Below, in pieces: positions 5,886-14,462 of a stretch of 35,874 nt of DNA (positions are counted from its first letter, which is position 1; each line of letters begins with the position of its first letter). Position numbers and translations under genes: made by a program. Origin of the DNA: a virus; IMG/VR virus record IMGVR_UViG_3300030060_002096, positions 1 through 35,874 of that record. One strand, written 5' to 3'. A model generated the notes under the pieces. That model had not been told where the DNA came from and searched no databases. It was given only the letters and a program-made list of their open reading frames with translations.

Positions 5886-7959
5886 TAATACTTCAGAGGC
5901 TTTGACCTACCTGTCGGATGAACCCGACATTCAAGCATTAAACCAAGCATATAACCAGACAGTAACTGAGCTGGAAGCATATTTTGATCTATGTAGAACA
6001 TCCTACGATGATCGCCGTAATTTTTGGCCAGGCAAGTCCAGGGATCACAGAAAGCACGGGGCTGATGCGTTCCCGTGGGAAGGTGCCTCGGACATTGAGT
6101 GCCATCTTATTGATGAAAGGATTACTAGGCTAGTAGCTTTGTTTATGTCCTCACTTCGTCGGGCGAATGTAAGGGCATTCCCAGTCGAAAGCGGAGATAT
6201 AGCTAGAAGTAAATTAGTATCAGGGTTTTTAAAATGGATGGTTAGCTCAGGATATATTCCCCGCTTCTACAGGGAGATGGAATTAGGGGCTAACTATATG
6301 TTAGAGAGAGGCATACTTATTACATATGTTGGCTGGCACAGGGAGGATAGAACCTTTAAACAGCTTATTGATATAAATCAAGTTGCGGAGATAAGCCCTG
6401 AGGCCGCTTTAGCAATACAGTCAGGGGATTCCGATGAGGAATTAACGCTCCTGCTTCAAAATACTTTTGATGGGGTAACTGAGAAAAGAGCCAAAAAAGC
6501 ATTAAAAGAGTTAAGAAAGAACGGGGTTACTGAACTTCCTGTCATTAGACGGCAAGTAAATTCTCCCGAAGTTAAAACACTAGCACCTGACGGCGATTTC
6601 TTCTTCCCACCATATGTTACTGATCCTCAAAGAGCACCGTATTGTTTCTGGAAAACTTATTACACCCCTCAAGAACTTCAGACAAAAGTAAGCACTGATG
6701 GATGGGATGAGGACTTCGTGGACTATGTCATATCCAAATACAGGGGTGTAAATATTGATTCAATAGAGAGAGAGCAAGAGGGCCGCAGAAGTATAAGCCT
6801 AACGGATAATGCTTATGAGGCTGACGAGCTTATTGAAATAGTCTACGGTTACCAAAGACTTATTGACGAGGAGGATGGCTCCGAGGGTATTTACTGCACA
6901 GTATTCCACAAGGAGTTCAGCGGTAATGAAACCGCTCCTGGCTATGCAAAGTTCGAGCTAATGAATGGTTACGAGGACTACCCAGTTGTAGTAACTAGAT
7001 TAGCCGAGGACACAAAGAGACTTTACGATACTCAGACTATACCCGATATTCTTCGTGGTATACAAAATCAAGTAAAGGTTGAGAAGGATTCCAGGATTGA
7101 TAGGAACAGCCTCGCTACCCTACCCCCTATACTTCACCCAGTAGGACAAGCTCCAACGGACTGGGGACCAGGTAGAATGATTCCATATCGCCGTAAAGGT
7201 GATTTGGACTTTGCCCCAATTCCCGCTTACAATCAAGGATCATTTGAGATGGAGACTACCCTTACCCAACTAGCTGATAAGTTAGTAGGCCTGGATGAAG
7301 GGTCCCAAATGAGTACAGTCCGACAACAGTTCCTTGTTGACAAGTTCTTGAGTCACACGGCCGAGGTTCTTCGTATGTCATTCAAGTGCTTCCAAAGATT
7401 TGGCCCTGATGAGACATTCTTTAGAGTTACAGGTATTCCTGATGCACAAGTATTCAGTAAAGGTAACCCTGATGAAAACTTCGATATATTAATTAACTTC
7501 GATGTTCTTAATACTGACCCAGAAAATGTTCAGGCTAAACTAAAACAATTCGCTGAACTTACTCAATTCAATACAAATAACCGTATGAGTATGGATAGCT
7601 TCTTAGATATAGCCGCTAGTGCAGTCGATCCAGTTATGGCTGACGCAATTCTGCAGCCAGTTGAAAGTGCTCAGGAGGAAGTTGTAAAACAAGTTACTGA
7701 TGACTTAGCAAAAATCTTTGCGGGTATTGAAATGCCAGCTAGACCAGCGGGAGCACAGATTGCTATGCAAGTTATACAGGAATATTCACAGCAACCAGAT
7801 ATTGCGCAGCGAGCAGCTAATGACGAAGCGTTTGCAGGTCGTTTGCAAAAATATGCTGGACAATATACATTCCAGATGCAACAAGCACAGAATGCACAAA
7901 TTGGTAGAATCGGAACAGCTCCTGCACAAATGGGCGAAATCAATACTCAGAATATGTAG
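5875..7959 (+). CDS. portal protein, 694 aa
   Basis: Dodecameric ring at the capsid vertex through which DNA passes, and a partner of terminase and tail. It is recognised from its position, its size (about 700 residues, usual for short-tailed phages) and portal-like sequence. The N-terminal region has RRNFWPGK and the motif DAFPWEGASDIECHLIDERI, common in this portal group. The long mixed domain that follows leads to a Gln/Ala-rich helical C-terminus (YAGQYTFQMQQAQNAQ), which would form the barrel or tail-contacting part. The ATG at 5875 overlaps the preceding gene by 11 bases. Confidence 0.88.
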   Translation: MISDNTSEALTYLSDEPDIQALNQAYNQTVTELEAYFDLCRTSYDDRRNFWPGKSRDHRKHGADAFPWEGASDIECHLIDERITRLVALFMSSLRRANVRAFPVESGDIARSKLVSGFLKWMVSSGYIPRFYREMELGANYMLERGILITYVGWHREDRTFKQLIDINQVAEISPEAALAIQSGDSDEELTLLLQNTFDGVTEKRAKKALKELRKNGVTELPVIRRQVNSPEVKTLAPDGDFFFPPYVTDPQRAPYCFWKTYYTPQELQTKVSTDGWDEDFVDYVISKYRGVNIDSIEREQEGRRSISLTDNAYEADELIEIVYGYQRLIDEEDGSEGIYCTVFHKEFSGNETAPGYAKFELMNGYEDYPVVVTRLAEDTKRLYDTQTIPDILRGIQNQVKVEKDSRIDRNSLATLPPILHPVGQAPTDWGPGRMIPYRRKGDLDFAPIPAYNQGSFEMETTLTQLADKLVGLDEGSQMSTVRQQFLVDKFLSHTAEVLRMSFKCFQRFGPDETFFRVTGIPDAQVFSKGNPDENFDILINFDVLNTDPENVQAKLKQFAELTQFNTNNRMSMDSFLDIAASAVDPVMADAILQPVESAQEEVVKQVTDDLAKIFAGIEMPARPAGAQIAMQVIQEYSQQPDIAQRAANDEAFAGRLQKYAGQYTFQMQQAQNAQIGRIGTAPAQMGEINTQNM

Positions 7960-7999
7960 TGTTGCACTTATTTATATCTTTCCGTTAAGCACTTATTCA

Positions 8000-8524
8000 A
8001 TGATAGAAGCAAATAATCAGACATCTACTGATTTCGTAAATGCTCGTACTCAGCAGTTAAATGATAGAGAGAGTAGGGACCTAAATATGAGGTATGTTGG
8101 TTCTACCCTGGAAAAGTACTTCGGAAATAATCTTCCTTTGATATCAGCTATGCTTGGCAATATTGATGTAGAGACTGGAGGAACATTTGATTTCAGACAA
8201 GAGCAAAAGGGAGGTAATGGTTACGGGTTATTCCAATTCGATTTTCATAAACCGTATTACAACAAGTTTCTTAAGGAAAATAATTTGACCGACGGAGTTG
8301 ACTCACAGGTAAGATATACCTATGAGAACATATATGGAAACAAGCAAAATGTTTTGGGATCAGGTAATGCAAAAAAACTCAGGGAATCATTTGAGTCAAA
8401 TAAAACACCAGTTGAACTATCGGACGATATAATGAACATTTTCTTAAGACCAGGAGTACCTCACGCTGATAGACGAAGAGAATCAACCAATATGTACTCC
8501 TTGGCTATAACTCCAGCTAAGTAA
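8000..8524 (+). CDS. phage-tail-type lysozyme, 174 aa
   Basis: Peptidoglycan-cutting enzyme of the phage tail lysozyme type. The core ISAMLGNIDVETGG has the likely catalytic glutamate (E58), followed by GNGYGLFQFD, the usual conserved stretch of this fold. It starts at ATG 8000. The frame is open further upstream inside the portal gene, but that part is shadow. Bases 7961-7999, in frame, would encode a hydrophobic stretch (VALIYIFPLSTYS) but have no ATG, GTG or TTG. No Shine-Dalgarno sequence is seen. It is the only lysozyme in the window, so it may be the endolysin, a virion enzyme for entry, or both. The place beside the portal gene favours a virion role. Confidence 0.82.
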   Translation: MIEANNQTSTDFVNARTQQLNDRESRDLNMRYVGSTLEKYFGNNLPLISAMLGNIDVETGGTFDFRQEQKGGNGYGLFQFDFHKPYYNKFLKENNLTDGVDSQVRYTYENIYGNKQNVLGSGNAKKLRESFESNKTPVELSDDIMNIFLRPGVPHADRRRESTNMYSLAITPAK

Positions 8525-8745
8525 TGAAAAATATTCAGAATGATATCAAATCGCTTCAAAGCTATGAGGCGTTCGCTAGGTTTATAAATTTACTTCACTC
8601 CCTCAGGGAGGAAACTATTTCGGAGCTTCACGAGGCACCATCTGAAAAGATGCAACAAATTTCAGGCCGTATAATTACATACGATCAGATACTACAAATG
8701 TGCGATTGGGAAAAACTACAAGCATCCTATAGTGACAGGATGTAA
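8524..8745 (+). CDS. unknown small helical protein, 73 aa
   Basis: The ATG shares a base with the lysozyme stop codon, so translation is coupled. The protein is all helical (DIKSLQSYEAFARFINLLHS, then LREETISELHEAPSEKM and ITYDQILQMCDWEKLQ). Short helical proteins of this kind, next to the portal and scaffold genes, are common in marine podovirus-like genomes, but I know of no assigned function. Its stop codon TAA is the first part of the promoter motif at 8743-8764. Confidence 0.7.
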   Translation: MKNIQNDIKSLQSYEAFARFINLLHSLREETISELHEAPSEKMQQISGRIITYDQILQMCDWEKLQASYSDRM

Positions 8746-8764
8746 CCCATCGTGATATAATCCA
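8743..8764 (+). promoter_or_regulatory. late promoter motif, copy 1 (before scaffold)
   Basis: TAACCC, seven bases, then TATAAT (8756-8761) in the context TGATATAATCCA: an extended -10 box. A GTGACA lies 18 bases upstream of the -10 and could serve as -35. It lies 40 bases before the scaffold start and would also serve the capsid gene. The same TAACCC-N6/7-TATAAT unit occurs at 12757 and 21433. Confidence 0.65.
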
Positions 8765-8800
8765 AACATCGCAATCTCTCGGCGTAAATGAGTGGCTATT

Positions 8801-9892
8801 ATGACAGACGAAAACACAACTGCAATCTCTGGGGCAGACACAAAACCAGTGGAAAATACTAATATATCCGTTACGGACTTTGCAAATCGTCGATTGGGCG
8901 AGATGACTTCTGAGCCAAAGGCTGAGGAAGAATCAGAGCCAGTTGAAGATACATTGACTGAAGAAACTACCGAGGAGGCAACTGAGGAAACTCAAAGTAC
9001 CGAAGAGGAAAGTGCGGAGGGAGATGAAGAATCCGAGGATGTTCTTTCACAGATTGACTTGGACACTATGTCCGAGGAGGAGTTACAGGAGTTATCCGAA
9101 AAACTAGGCAGTAAAGCTGTCGCAAGATTTGGTGCTTTGACAGCAAAACGCAAAGCAGCAGAGGAGCGATTAGTAGAACTTGAAGCCAAGCTCAAGGAAA
9201 AAAATAATCCATTAGAATCAAAAAAGGAAATACAAAACAACCCTTTCCAAGAATTAAACACAATCGAAGAGTTACAGACTAAGTCCTCTGAGATTGATAA
9301 TATTATTGAATGGGCTGAGGATTTATTGTTCGAGAGTGATGGCTACGCCGCTGATGATGTAATAACAGAATTAAGCGGTAAGGAGTTAACTAAAGCTGAT
9401 GTAAGACGGTCCCTCCTACAGGCCAGAAAAGCAAGTAAAACATTTTTACCTGATCAACTTCGTAAGGTTGAGTCCCAAATAAAAGGGACTGAGCTTGAGG
9501 AGGCATTTGATAAACAGGCTAAGGATGAGTTATCTTGGTTAACTGGTGATGACAATGATACAAGGCGGCAATACGAATCCACAATATCTGATCCTAGATT
9601 TAAAAAGCTAAAGGAGATTGTGAAGAAGGAAACCCCCGAAATGTCAGGTCAACTTGATTATTTCTTTGCTCACGCTGCCAACAGCATATATGGGCGAAAG
9701 GCTATACCTCAGGGTAAATCAGGTGTAACTATGACTCCCCCCAAAACTGGACCAAGTGGTTCAGCTAAATCGGAAAAGTCCCAGTCAAGAACAGCAAAGG
9801 CAATCCAGGAATTGCAAAGTCAATTCAAACAATCAGGTAACGCCCGTGATTTCGCTGCACTTAGAAAATTACAAATGGCTTCACGCCGCTAA
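8801..9892 (+). CDS. capsid scaffold-like protein, 363 aa
   Basis: Inferred to be the internal scaffold on which the procapsid forms. It lies directly before the major capsid gene and is highly acidic (Glu/Thr-rich residues about 30-85), followed by predicted coiled-coil (EELQELSEKLGSKAVARF, then LVELEAKLKEK). The basic helical C-terminus (ALRKLQMASRR) would bind the capsid shell. There is no enzyme motif. I use the ATG at 8801; a GTG three codons upstream (8792) is also possible. The promoter motif at 8743-8764 lies just upstream. Confidence 0.78.
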   Translation: MTDENTTAISGADTKPVENTNISVTDFANRRLGEMTSEPKAEEESEPVEDTLTEETTEEATEETQSTEEESAEGDEESEDVLSQIDLDTMSEEELQELSEKLGSKAVARFGALTAKRKAAEERLVELEAKLKEKNNPLESKKEIQNNPFQELNTIEELQTKSSEIDNIIEWAEDLLFESDGYAADDVITELSGKELTKADVRRSLLQARKASKTFLPDQLRKVESQIKGTELEEAFDKQAKDELSWLTGDDNDTRRQYESTISDPRFKKLKEIVKKETPEMSGQLDYFFAHAANSIYGRKAIPQGKSGVTMTPPKTGPSGSAKSEKSQSRTAKAIQELQSQFKQSGNARDFAALRKLQMASRR

Positions 9893-9922
9893 CTAACTCA
9901 TTAACAATAATCATTTAATAAA

Positions 9923-10918
9923 ATGGCATTCTCAAATACATTCGATACTACAAATCAAGGATCGGGCGTTTCTAATCGTGAGGACTTGACTGATGTCTTG
10001 ACCATCCTTGCACCCGAAGAAACTCCTATCCTTTCGTCTGCTAATAAAGAACGCGCTACTGCAACTAATGTTGAATGGACTGTTGACAGCCTTTCTGCAC
10101 CCGTAACTACAGGTATCTCAGAAGGCGCTGATGTAACAGCCTTTACTGACAAGTTCGCTGGCCGCGCTCGTCTTGGCAATCGCATCCAAAAATTCCGTCG
10201 TGACTATATGGTTTCTGATCTGCAAGAAGCAGTTGACTCCGTTGGTCCCGCTAAAATTGCTCAAGCTGAAGCTAAAGCTATCCGCGAACTAAAGCGTGAT
10301 GTTGAAGCTACACTAGCTGGAACTCAGGACTCAAGCACAGAAAATGGTGCTGGTACACCTAACACCCTTCGTGGTCTTGGTGACTGGCTCGATTCCGCTG
10401 GTCCTGCTGATGTTCCTTCTGACTTCCGTACACCTTCTGCTAGCATCAAAGACCAAGGCGGTACAGCAATTACTGAAAGCGAGTTCAATACAATCATTGC
10501 TTCTATATTCAAGGTAACTGGTTCTACCAACAACTTGATGATGGTTGCTGATGTTGGCGTTCGTCAAACTATCAGTGACTTCGCTCGTACAGGTGTTGAC
10601 AACAACGCAGGCAATGAAGGCGTTCGTGCTGTTAACTATGATGGTAACAGTGGACAAATCAAACTAAGTGTTGAGCTTTATCAAAGCGATCACGGTATAG
10701 TTTCTATTGTTAACGCTAACCCTGACTGTATGCCAACAACAAGCCCAGCTAATGAAACTGCTTACTTAGTTAACCCTGAGTATTATGGTGTTCACGAACT
10801 CATCCCAATGGGAAGCACTCGTCTTCCTAATCTTGGTGGTGGCGAGCGTGGATTTGTTGACTGTGCATTAACTCTTGGTATGTACCACCCAGGTGCTCAC
10901 GGCAAGATTACTGACTAA
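9923..10918 (+). CDS. major capsid protein, SU10-like, 331 aa
   Basis: HK97-fold shell protein of the family known as SU10 major capsid protein (formerly DUF5309). The N-terminal EDLTDVLTILAPEETPILS, the RARLGNRIQKFRRDYMVSDL region and the C-terminal GMYHPGAHGKITD match that family as I remember it. All arginines are CGT or CGC and none is AGA or AGG, in contrast to nearly every other gene here, which points to selection for high expression. No clear Shine-Dalgarno sequence precedes the ATG. The scaffold gene lies upstream and a decoration-like gene downstream. Confidence 0.9.
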   Translation: MAFSNTFDTTNQGSGVSNREDLTDVLTILAPEETPILSSANKERATATNVEWTVDSLSAPVTTGISEGADVTAFTDKFAGRARLGNRIQKFRRDYMVSDLQEAVDSVGPAKIAQAEAKAIRELKRDVEATLAGTQDSSTENGAGTPNTLRGLGDWLDSAGPADVPSDFRTPSASIKDQGGTAITESEFNTIIASIFKVTGSTNNLMMVADVGVRQTISDFARTGVDNNAGNEGVRAVNYDGNSGQIKLSVELYQSDHGIVSIVNANPDCMPTTSPANETAYLVNPEYYGVHELIPMGSTRLPNLGGGERGFVDCALTLGMYHPGAHGKITD

Positions 10919-10942
10919 TATTAACCAAGGAGAAAATATAAT

Positions 10943-11413
10943 ATGGCTATTCCAACAGTAAATGAAGCTAATGGTGATTTCACTCACTATGCCGTTATTG
11001 ATCATACTGATTTACAAAAATCAGGTTTCCTCTCTACAATTGGTGCTGCAAACCAAGTAAAAATTGCTACTATCCCTGCTGGGGGTGGAGTAGTTTATGC
11101 TGTAGCATATGAGGCTGAAGCATTCGCTGGAGCTACCGACATCACTCTTGATTTAGGTACAACTGCTGGCGATCCTGATGAGTTCATTGATGCACTTGAT
11201 GTAGATGATATGTCTGCACCTGTTGCTAATACAGGTGAATCATTTGTACAATCTGCAGGAAATACCACTATTGCTGGTGGCGCACTTCCTGTTAAACTTG
11301 TTCAAACTGCAACAGATGTTATTGCTGAAATAAACGGCACTCACGCTGATCTAACAGCAGGCAAATTATTTATTGGATTAAAAATACTTGATCCAAGCAA
11401 ATTTGTTAGCTAA
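10943..11413 (+). CDS. head decoration-like protein, 156 aa
   Basis: Directly follows the capsid gene with a strong ribosome site (AAGGAG). The sequence is low in charge, rich in Ala, Thr, Gly and Val, and beta-strand-like (VKIATIPAGGGVVYAVAYEAEAF and IAGGALPVKLVQ), as in small capsid-surface proteins. Codons are less biased than in the capsid gene but more C/T-ending than elsewhere. A strong terminator follows its stop, so capsid plus this gene would be the most abundant late message, which fits a protein present in hundreds of copies. The role is inferred from place and composition. Confidence 0.68.
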   Translation: MAIPTVNEANGDFTHYAVIDHTDLQKSGFLSTIGAANQVKIATIPAGGGVVYAVAYEAEAFAGATDITLDLGTTAGDPDEFIDALDVDDMSAPVANTGESFVQSAGNTTIAGGALPVKLVQTATDVIAEINGTHADLTAGKLFIGLKILDPSKFVS

Positions 11414-11426
11414 TTAAAATCTGGTT

Positions 11427-11452
11427 GGGGGGCGCAAGCCCCCCGCCTTTTT
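11427..11452 (+). terminator. rho-independent terminator after capsid/decoration genes
   Basis: GGGGGGC (11427-11433), the tetraloop GCAA, GCCCCCC (11438-11444), then GCC and five T. This is a seven-base-pair GC stem with a GNRA loop. It lies in the 42-base gap before the next late gene, so downstream genes depend on read-through or later promoters such as that at 12757. Confidence 0.92.
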
Positions 11453-11455
11453 AAT

Positions 11456-11764
11456 ATGGATATAATTATTCCTAAGATAAAGCGGTACTCCGATGGTGAG
11501 ATTGATCGTGCTTTTATGAAGGAAATTAAAACTGGCTTTAAGCTAGAGAGAGAGACTGAACAGAAGAGAGTAAATCAAGCCAAGAAGGAAGCACAGGAGA
11601 TGAGGGGGAAGACCCACCCTACCCTGGGTAAGCCCGTTGCTACAATACCTGCAAGAGAGTTTTTTAGACTCACAAAGAAGTACGGTCACGAGACTGTGCA
11701 TTCAAAAGAATTTTTAAAGTACTACAATAAGAAGTTTCCTGAACTAAGCCCGAACAAAGCATAA
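11456..11764 (+). CDS. unknown basic protein, 102 aa
   Basis: Starts three bases after the T-run of the terminator. Lys-rich and helical, with a coiled-coil-like centre (ETEQKRVNQAKKEAQEMRGK), then a short compact C-terminal part (AREFFRLTKKYGHETVHSKEFLKYY). The place between the capsid and adaptor genes suggests a minor head protein. The stop overlaps the next ATG by one base. No family recognised. Confidence 0.65.
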   Translation: MDIIIPKIKRYSDGEIDRAFMKEIKTGFKLERETEQKRVNQAKKEAQEMRGKTHPTLGKPVATIPAREFFRLTKKYGHETVHSKEFLKYYNKKFPELSPNKA

Positions 11765-12759
11765 TGCAAACTCGTACATACGGAGAACTCTTTAAATTAA
11801 TATCCGCACTTTGTGGCACTGGTCAGCAGTTAGCTGTTCCAGAACAGGATCAACTACGGCAGTTTATTAATAGAAGGTTTCAGGAAGCATTTAATAGTAG
11901 CCCTATATGGCCCAGATATCTTGTTACTTCTGAAGAGAGAAGAATAATAGGACTTACTATTGAAAATGCAGCAGGAACTAATGGTTCTACTGTAAACGGC
12001 GATTATTATCTTCTTGGTTCTTCTAAATCAACTTCAAGTAATACTACTCCAGGCACTTCTATATTTTACAAAACTACAAGCTCTGATGACGGAAGTTTAA
12101 TTGATCCTGCAGATGCCGCAATATTTAAAAACGCATCAGGAAGATGGACTATTAATACTGGTGCTACATTATCAAGAGGTCCAGGTGATGTATTAGATGT
12201 TGCTACAGTTGGAACTCTTAGATACAGTTCAGCAGACAATGAAGCAAAATCATTTCCTTACGAGGTTGAATATTGGAATACAGGTAGTGGATCATCAGGA
12301 AGACCTACAGTTCTTCAAAAACAAGCTATACCTTATACAGAAACTAACCGAAACAATATAGGGGAGTTCAACAAGATACATCGCAAGAAAGCATTTATAA
12401 ATAACTCAAGTATTGAGTACGATTTTTCTGTAGATATAGATGGTGCAAATATTCTTAATATAAGAAATACAGAGGACAGTTCTGCATATGTTACATATAA
12501 AAGGGAGTTTACTCCTTATACAATTACTTCTGGATATTATGATTCCGCATTAGAAGTACCCCAGGAGTTCTATAATTATATAGCTCATACTGCATTTGCG
12601 GACTTTTTGCGTATGCAAGGAAAGAGTGAGCAAGCCCTAGCCGAAGAACAGGTAGGAGCATTTTTATTGGCCCAGGAGTTAGAAAAAATAGATATTAGAA
12701 ATAACAACAATACTGTGAATAAACGATTCTCTACATATGTAAATCGGCAATCACGATAA
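11764..12759 (+). CDS. head-tail adaptor-like protein with inserted domain, 331 aa
   Basis: The N-terminal helices (YGELFKLISALCG, DQLRQFINRRFQEAF, WPRYLV) and the C-terminal part (VPQEFYNYIAHTAFADFLRMQGK, then a helical end) look like the head-tail connector that sits under the portal in short-tailed phages. The helical bundle is interrupted by about 100 residues (roughly 65-168) rich in Gly, Ser and Thr with beta character (VNGDYYLLG, SIFYKTTSSD, GRWTINT). This looks like a separate inserted domain, and the DNA there is richer in A and T. The assignment rests on position and outline only. Confidence 0.58.
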   Translation: MQTRTYGELFKLISALCGTGQQLAVPEQDQLRQFINRRFQEAFNSSPIWPRYLVTSEERRIIGLTIENAAGTNGSTVNGDYYLLGSSKSTSSNTTPGTSIFYKTTSSDDGSLIDPADAAIFKNASGRWTINTGATLSRGPGDVLDVATVGTLRYSSADNEAKSFPYEVEYWNTGSGSSGRPTVLQKQAIPYTETNRNNIGEFNKIHRKKAFINNSSIEYDFSVDIDGANILNIRNTEDSSAYVTYKREFTPYTITSGYYDSALEVPQEFYNYIAHTAFADFLRMQGKSEQALAEEQVGAFLLAQELEKIDIRNNNNTVNKRFSTYVNRQSR

Positions 12760-12777
12760 CCCATATGATATAATACA
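12757..12777 (+). promoter_or_regulatory. late promoter motif, copy 2 (leaderless start)
   Basis: TAACCC, six bases, TATAAT (12769-12774), then ACA, in the context TGATATAAT. The TAA is the stop codon of the adaptor gene. The next ATG (12783) begins nine bases after the -10 box, so a transcript from here would be leaderless or nearly so. No good -35 box is seen at 17 bases. Confidence 0.62.
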
Positions 12778-12782
12778 CAACT

Positions 12783-13043
12783 ATGGCAAAATCAAGAAAT
12801 AACGCATTGGAGTTTAGCTCCGCAGGTTCAGTAATATTAACTGACTCGGGTGATTCGGGGGCGGATCAAAGTTTTGGTGCAATACAAATTCTTCAAGATA
12901 CAACATTAGGTAGTACCATTACTTCTACGAATGTTACTGGAGAGACACTTGCATCAAAAACATTTGGGGCTGGTACCATTATTTATGGTCAGTTTACTCA
13001 AGTAACCGTAAGCACTGGCTTAGTAGCACTGCACAAGGTTTAA
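12783..13043 (+). CDS. small virion-like protein, 86 aa
   Basis: Low-charge, Ser/Thr/Gly-rich beta protein (SSAGSVILTDSGDSGADQSF, then TLGSTITSTNVTG). Short proteins like this sit beside fibre genes in many marine phages and are thought to be virion parts, but no function is proven. Its ATG is just after promoter copy 2 and has no Shine-Dalgarno sequence, consistent with leaderless translation. The next gene starts one base after its stop. Confidence 0.65.
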   Translation: MAKSRNNALEFSSAGSVILTDSGDSGADQSFGAIQILQDTTLGSTITSTNVTGETLASKTFGAGTIIYGQFTQVTVSTGLVALHKV

Positions 13044-13044
13044 T

Positions 13045-14226
13045 ATGCATACTAGCCTTGATTCAGCCCTGGGTCGGCAGAGACGGCTGAACCAAATAGG
13101 AGAGACTATTACTTCGATAGCTGCTCCTACGGCTGCATATAGTCTTCGCAGTCTTACTGGGGGTGATCCTCTAGCAGTTCGTATACGCAGAGAAATCGAC
13201 AATAGCGAGCAGGACTTTACTGTTTCTGGAATAAACTCTGGAGCATTGGTTGCTTTTGTAAATACAAACGGAGTGTTTGCTAACGCAGGGTTTGAGTCCT
13301 TTAGCAATGCTTCTACTAGTGGATTTACTGCATCTAACACAACTTCTACTGGATTTGCAATATCAGATTTGCCAAATGGAACTAGTGGAACTGCAATATC
13401 TGTTTCTTTTGATATAAGTATTACAAATGGTTCTCCAAAACTTATGCTTAGAACCGCATTAGATGGAAGTGGTGATAGTGCGTCAAGTTCTGTAACTTAT
13501 ACGAGTTCTGGTTCTAAAACACATACATTTACAGCTACGAGCGATTATGTAGGCATTGGCTTTACTGAAGGTGATGTTCCCTCAAACTTTACTGTTTCTA
13601 ATTTTAAGATATTAGGTAATGGCTTTGTTCATACTTGGTATGACCAATCAGGAAATAGTAAGAATGCTACTCAAACAAATACAGGTAATCAACCTAAGAT
13701 TGTAAGCTCTGGTTCTTTGCTTGTGGATTCAGCGGGATTACCAGAGATTGATTTTGATGGAAGCGATGATCGCTTTGATATAGATTTTGGTTCTAATCTA
13801 TCTCAACCGAACTCTATACTTTTTGTGCATCAATCAGATGGCACTTCTGATACAACAAATGAATTTTTTGATGAAAATGGAACGCATACTGCAGGTACAA
13901 GAACTTTATTTGATGTAGGTAGTGGCAAGTATAGACCATTTTCAGGTATTGTTACAGGTACTGGAATAGCCATTGATACAAATAAGAATTTAGCTTTAGC
14001 CGTATTTAATGGCTCTTCATCTTTATTTGCAAAAAATGGCACTGCTACTTCAGCAATAGATATTGGAACTGCTTCTATTGATCAAACCTCATCTATTGGT
14101 TTTTCTGAAGGTACAGGAAATAATTATAATGGAACAATGCAGGAGTTCATTATTTACAACTCTAATCAGTCATCAAATCGTACTAAAATTGAAACTAATA
14201 TTATGAACTATTACTCAATATCATAA
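13045..14226 (+). CDS. ConA-like lectin-domain virion appendage, 393 aa
   Basis: Probable surface fibre or appendage that binds glycans. The sequence follows a known lectin/LamG-like pattern: AAYSLRSLTGG and VRIRREIDNSEQDF near residues 32-58, then VHTWYDQSGNSKNATQ at about 194, QPKIVSSGSLL, LPEIDFDGSDD and a C-terminal FIIYNSNQS strand. Between the first two parts, about 105 residues (roughly 82-185) form an extra Ser/Thr-rich beta domain (AISVSFDISITNG and KTHTFTATSDYVGIGF), like a carbohydrate-binding module. No catalytic residues are apparent. Confidence 0.75.
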   Translation: MHTSLDSALGRQRRLNQIGETITSIAAPTAAYSLRSLTGGDPLAVRIRREIDNSEQDFTVSGINSGALVAFVNTNGVFANAGFESFSNASTSGFTASNTTSTGFAISDLPNGTSGTAISVSFDISITNGSPKLMLRTALDGSGDSASSSVTYTSSGSKTHTFTATSDYVGIGFTEGDVPSNFTVSNFKILGNGFVHTWYDQSGNSKNATQTNTGNQPKIVSSGSLLVDSAGLPEIDFDGSDDRFDIDFGSNLSQPNSILFVHQSDGTSDTTNEFFDENGTHTAGTRTLFDVGSGKYRPFSGIVTGTGIAIDTNKNLALAVFNGSSSLFAKNGTATSAIDIGTASIDQTSSIGFSEGTGNNYNGTMQEFIIYNSNQSSNRTKIETNIMNYYSIS

Positions 14227-14462
14227 TGATTTATTTAATATACGACAACGAAGAAGAGGCTAATGCTCGTGCCGATGAAGAAGGTAAAAGACTTGGTCTA
14301 GCTCATTGGACAAAAGGTTATGGATCAAGAAGAGTTCTTTCAGCGCAGCCTACCGCAGAAGGTAAGTGGGCATTGAATGTTACTGTTTATGACTTAACTG
14401 AAGAGGAAGAAGAATCTACTGTTGAGTCTTTTAATTCTGTAATACCTAGCGAGGAATTTTGA
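14226..14462 (+). CDS. unknown protein after lectin gene, 78 aa
   Basis: The ATG shares one base with the lectin stop codon. The protein starts MIYLIYDNEEEANARADEEG, then a short aromatic segment (HWTKGYG), a strand (GKWALNVTVYDL) and an acidic tail. Similar short proteins follow fibre genes in other phages, where some act as fibre assembly helpers, but I cannot show that here. The stop overlaps the ATG of the next gene (TGATG). Confidence 0.65.
   Translation: MIYLIYDNEEEANARADEEGKRLGLAHWTKGYGSRRVLSAQPTAEGKWALNVTVYDLTEEEEESTVESFNSVIPSEEF

Noticed and set aside
5516-6001. Minus-strand frame of 161 codons opposite the genes at 5309-5885 and the portal start
   Set aside because: No leader; the three plus-strand genes beneath are tightly packed with a strong ribosome site at the first and a portal match at the last.
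7718-7999. Long N-terminal extension of the lysozyme reaching into the portal gene
   Set aside because: The region is coded by the portal gene in another frame; the extension has shadow-like composition and the lysozyme domain is complete from 8000.
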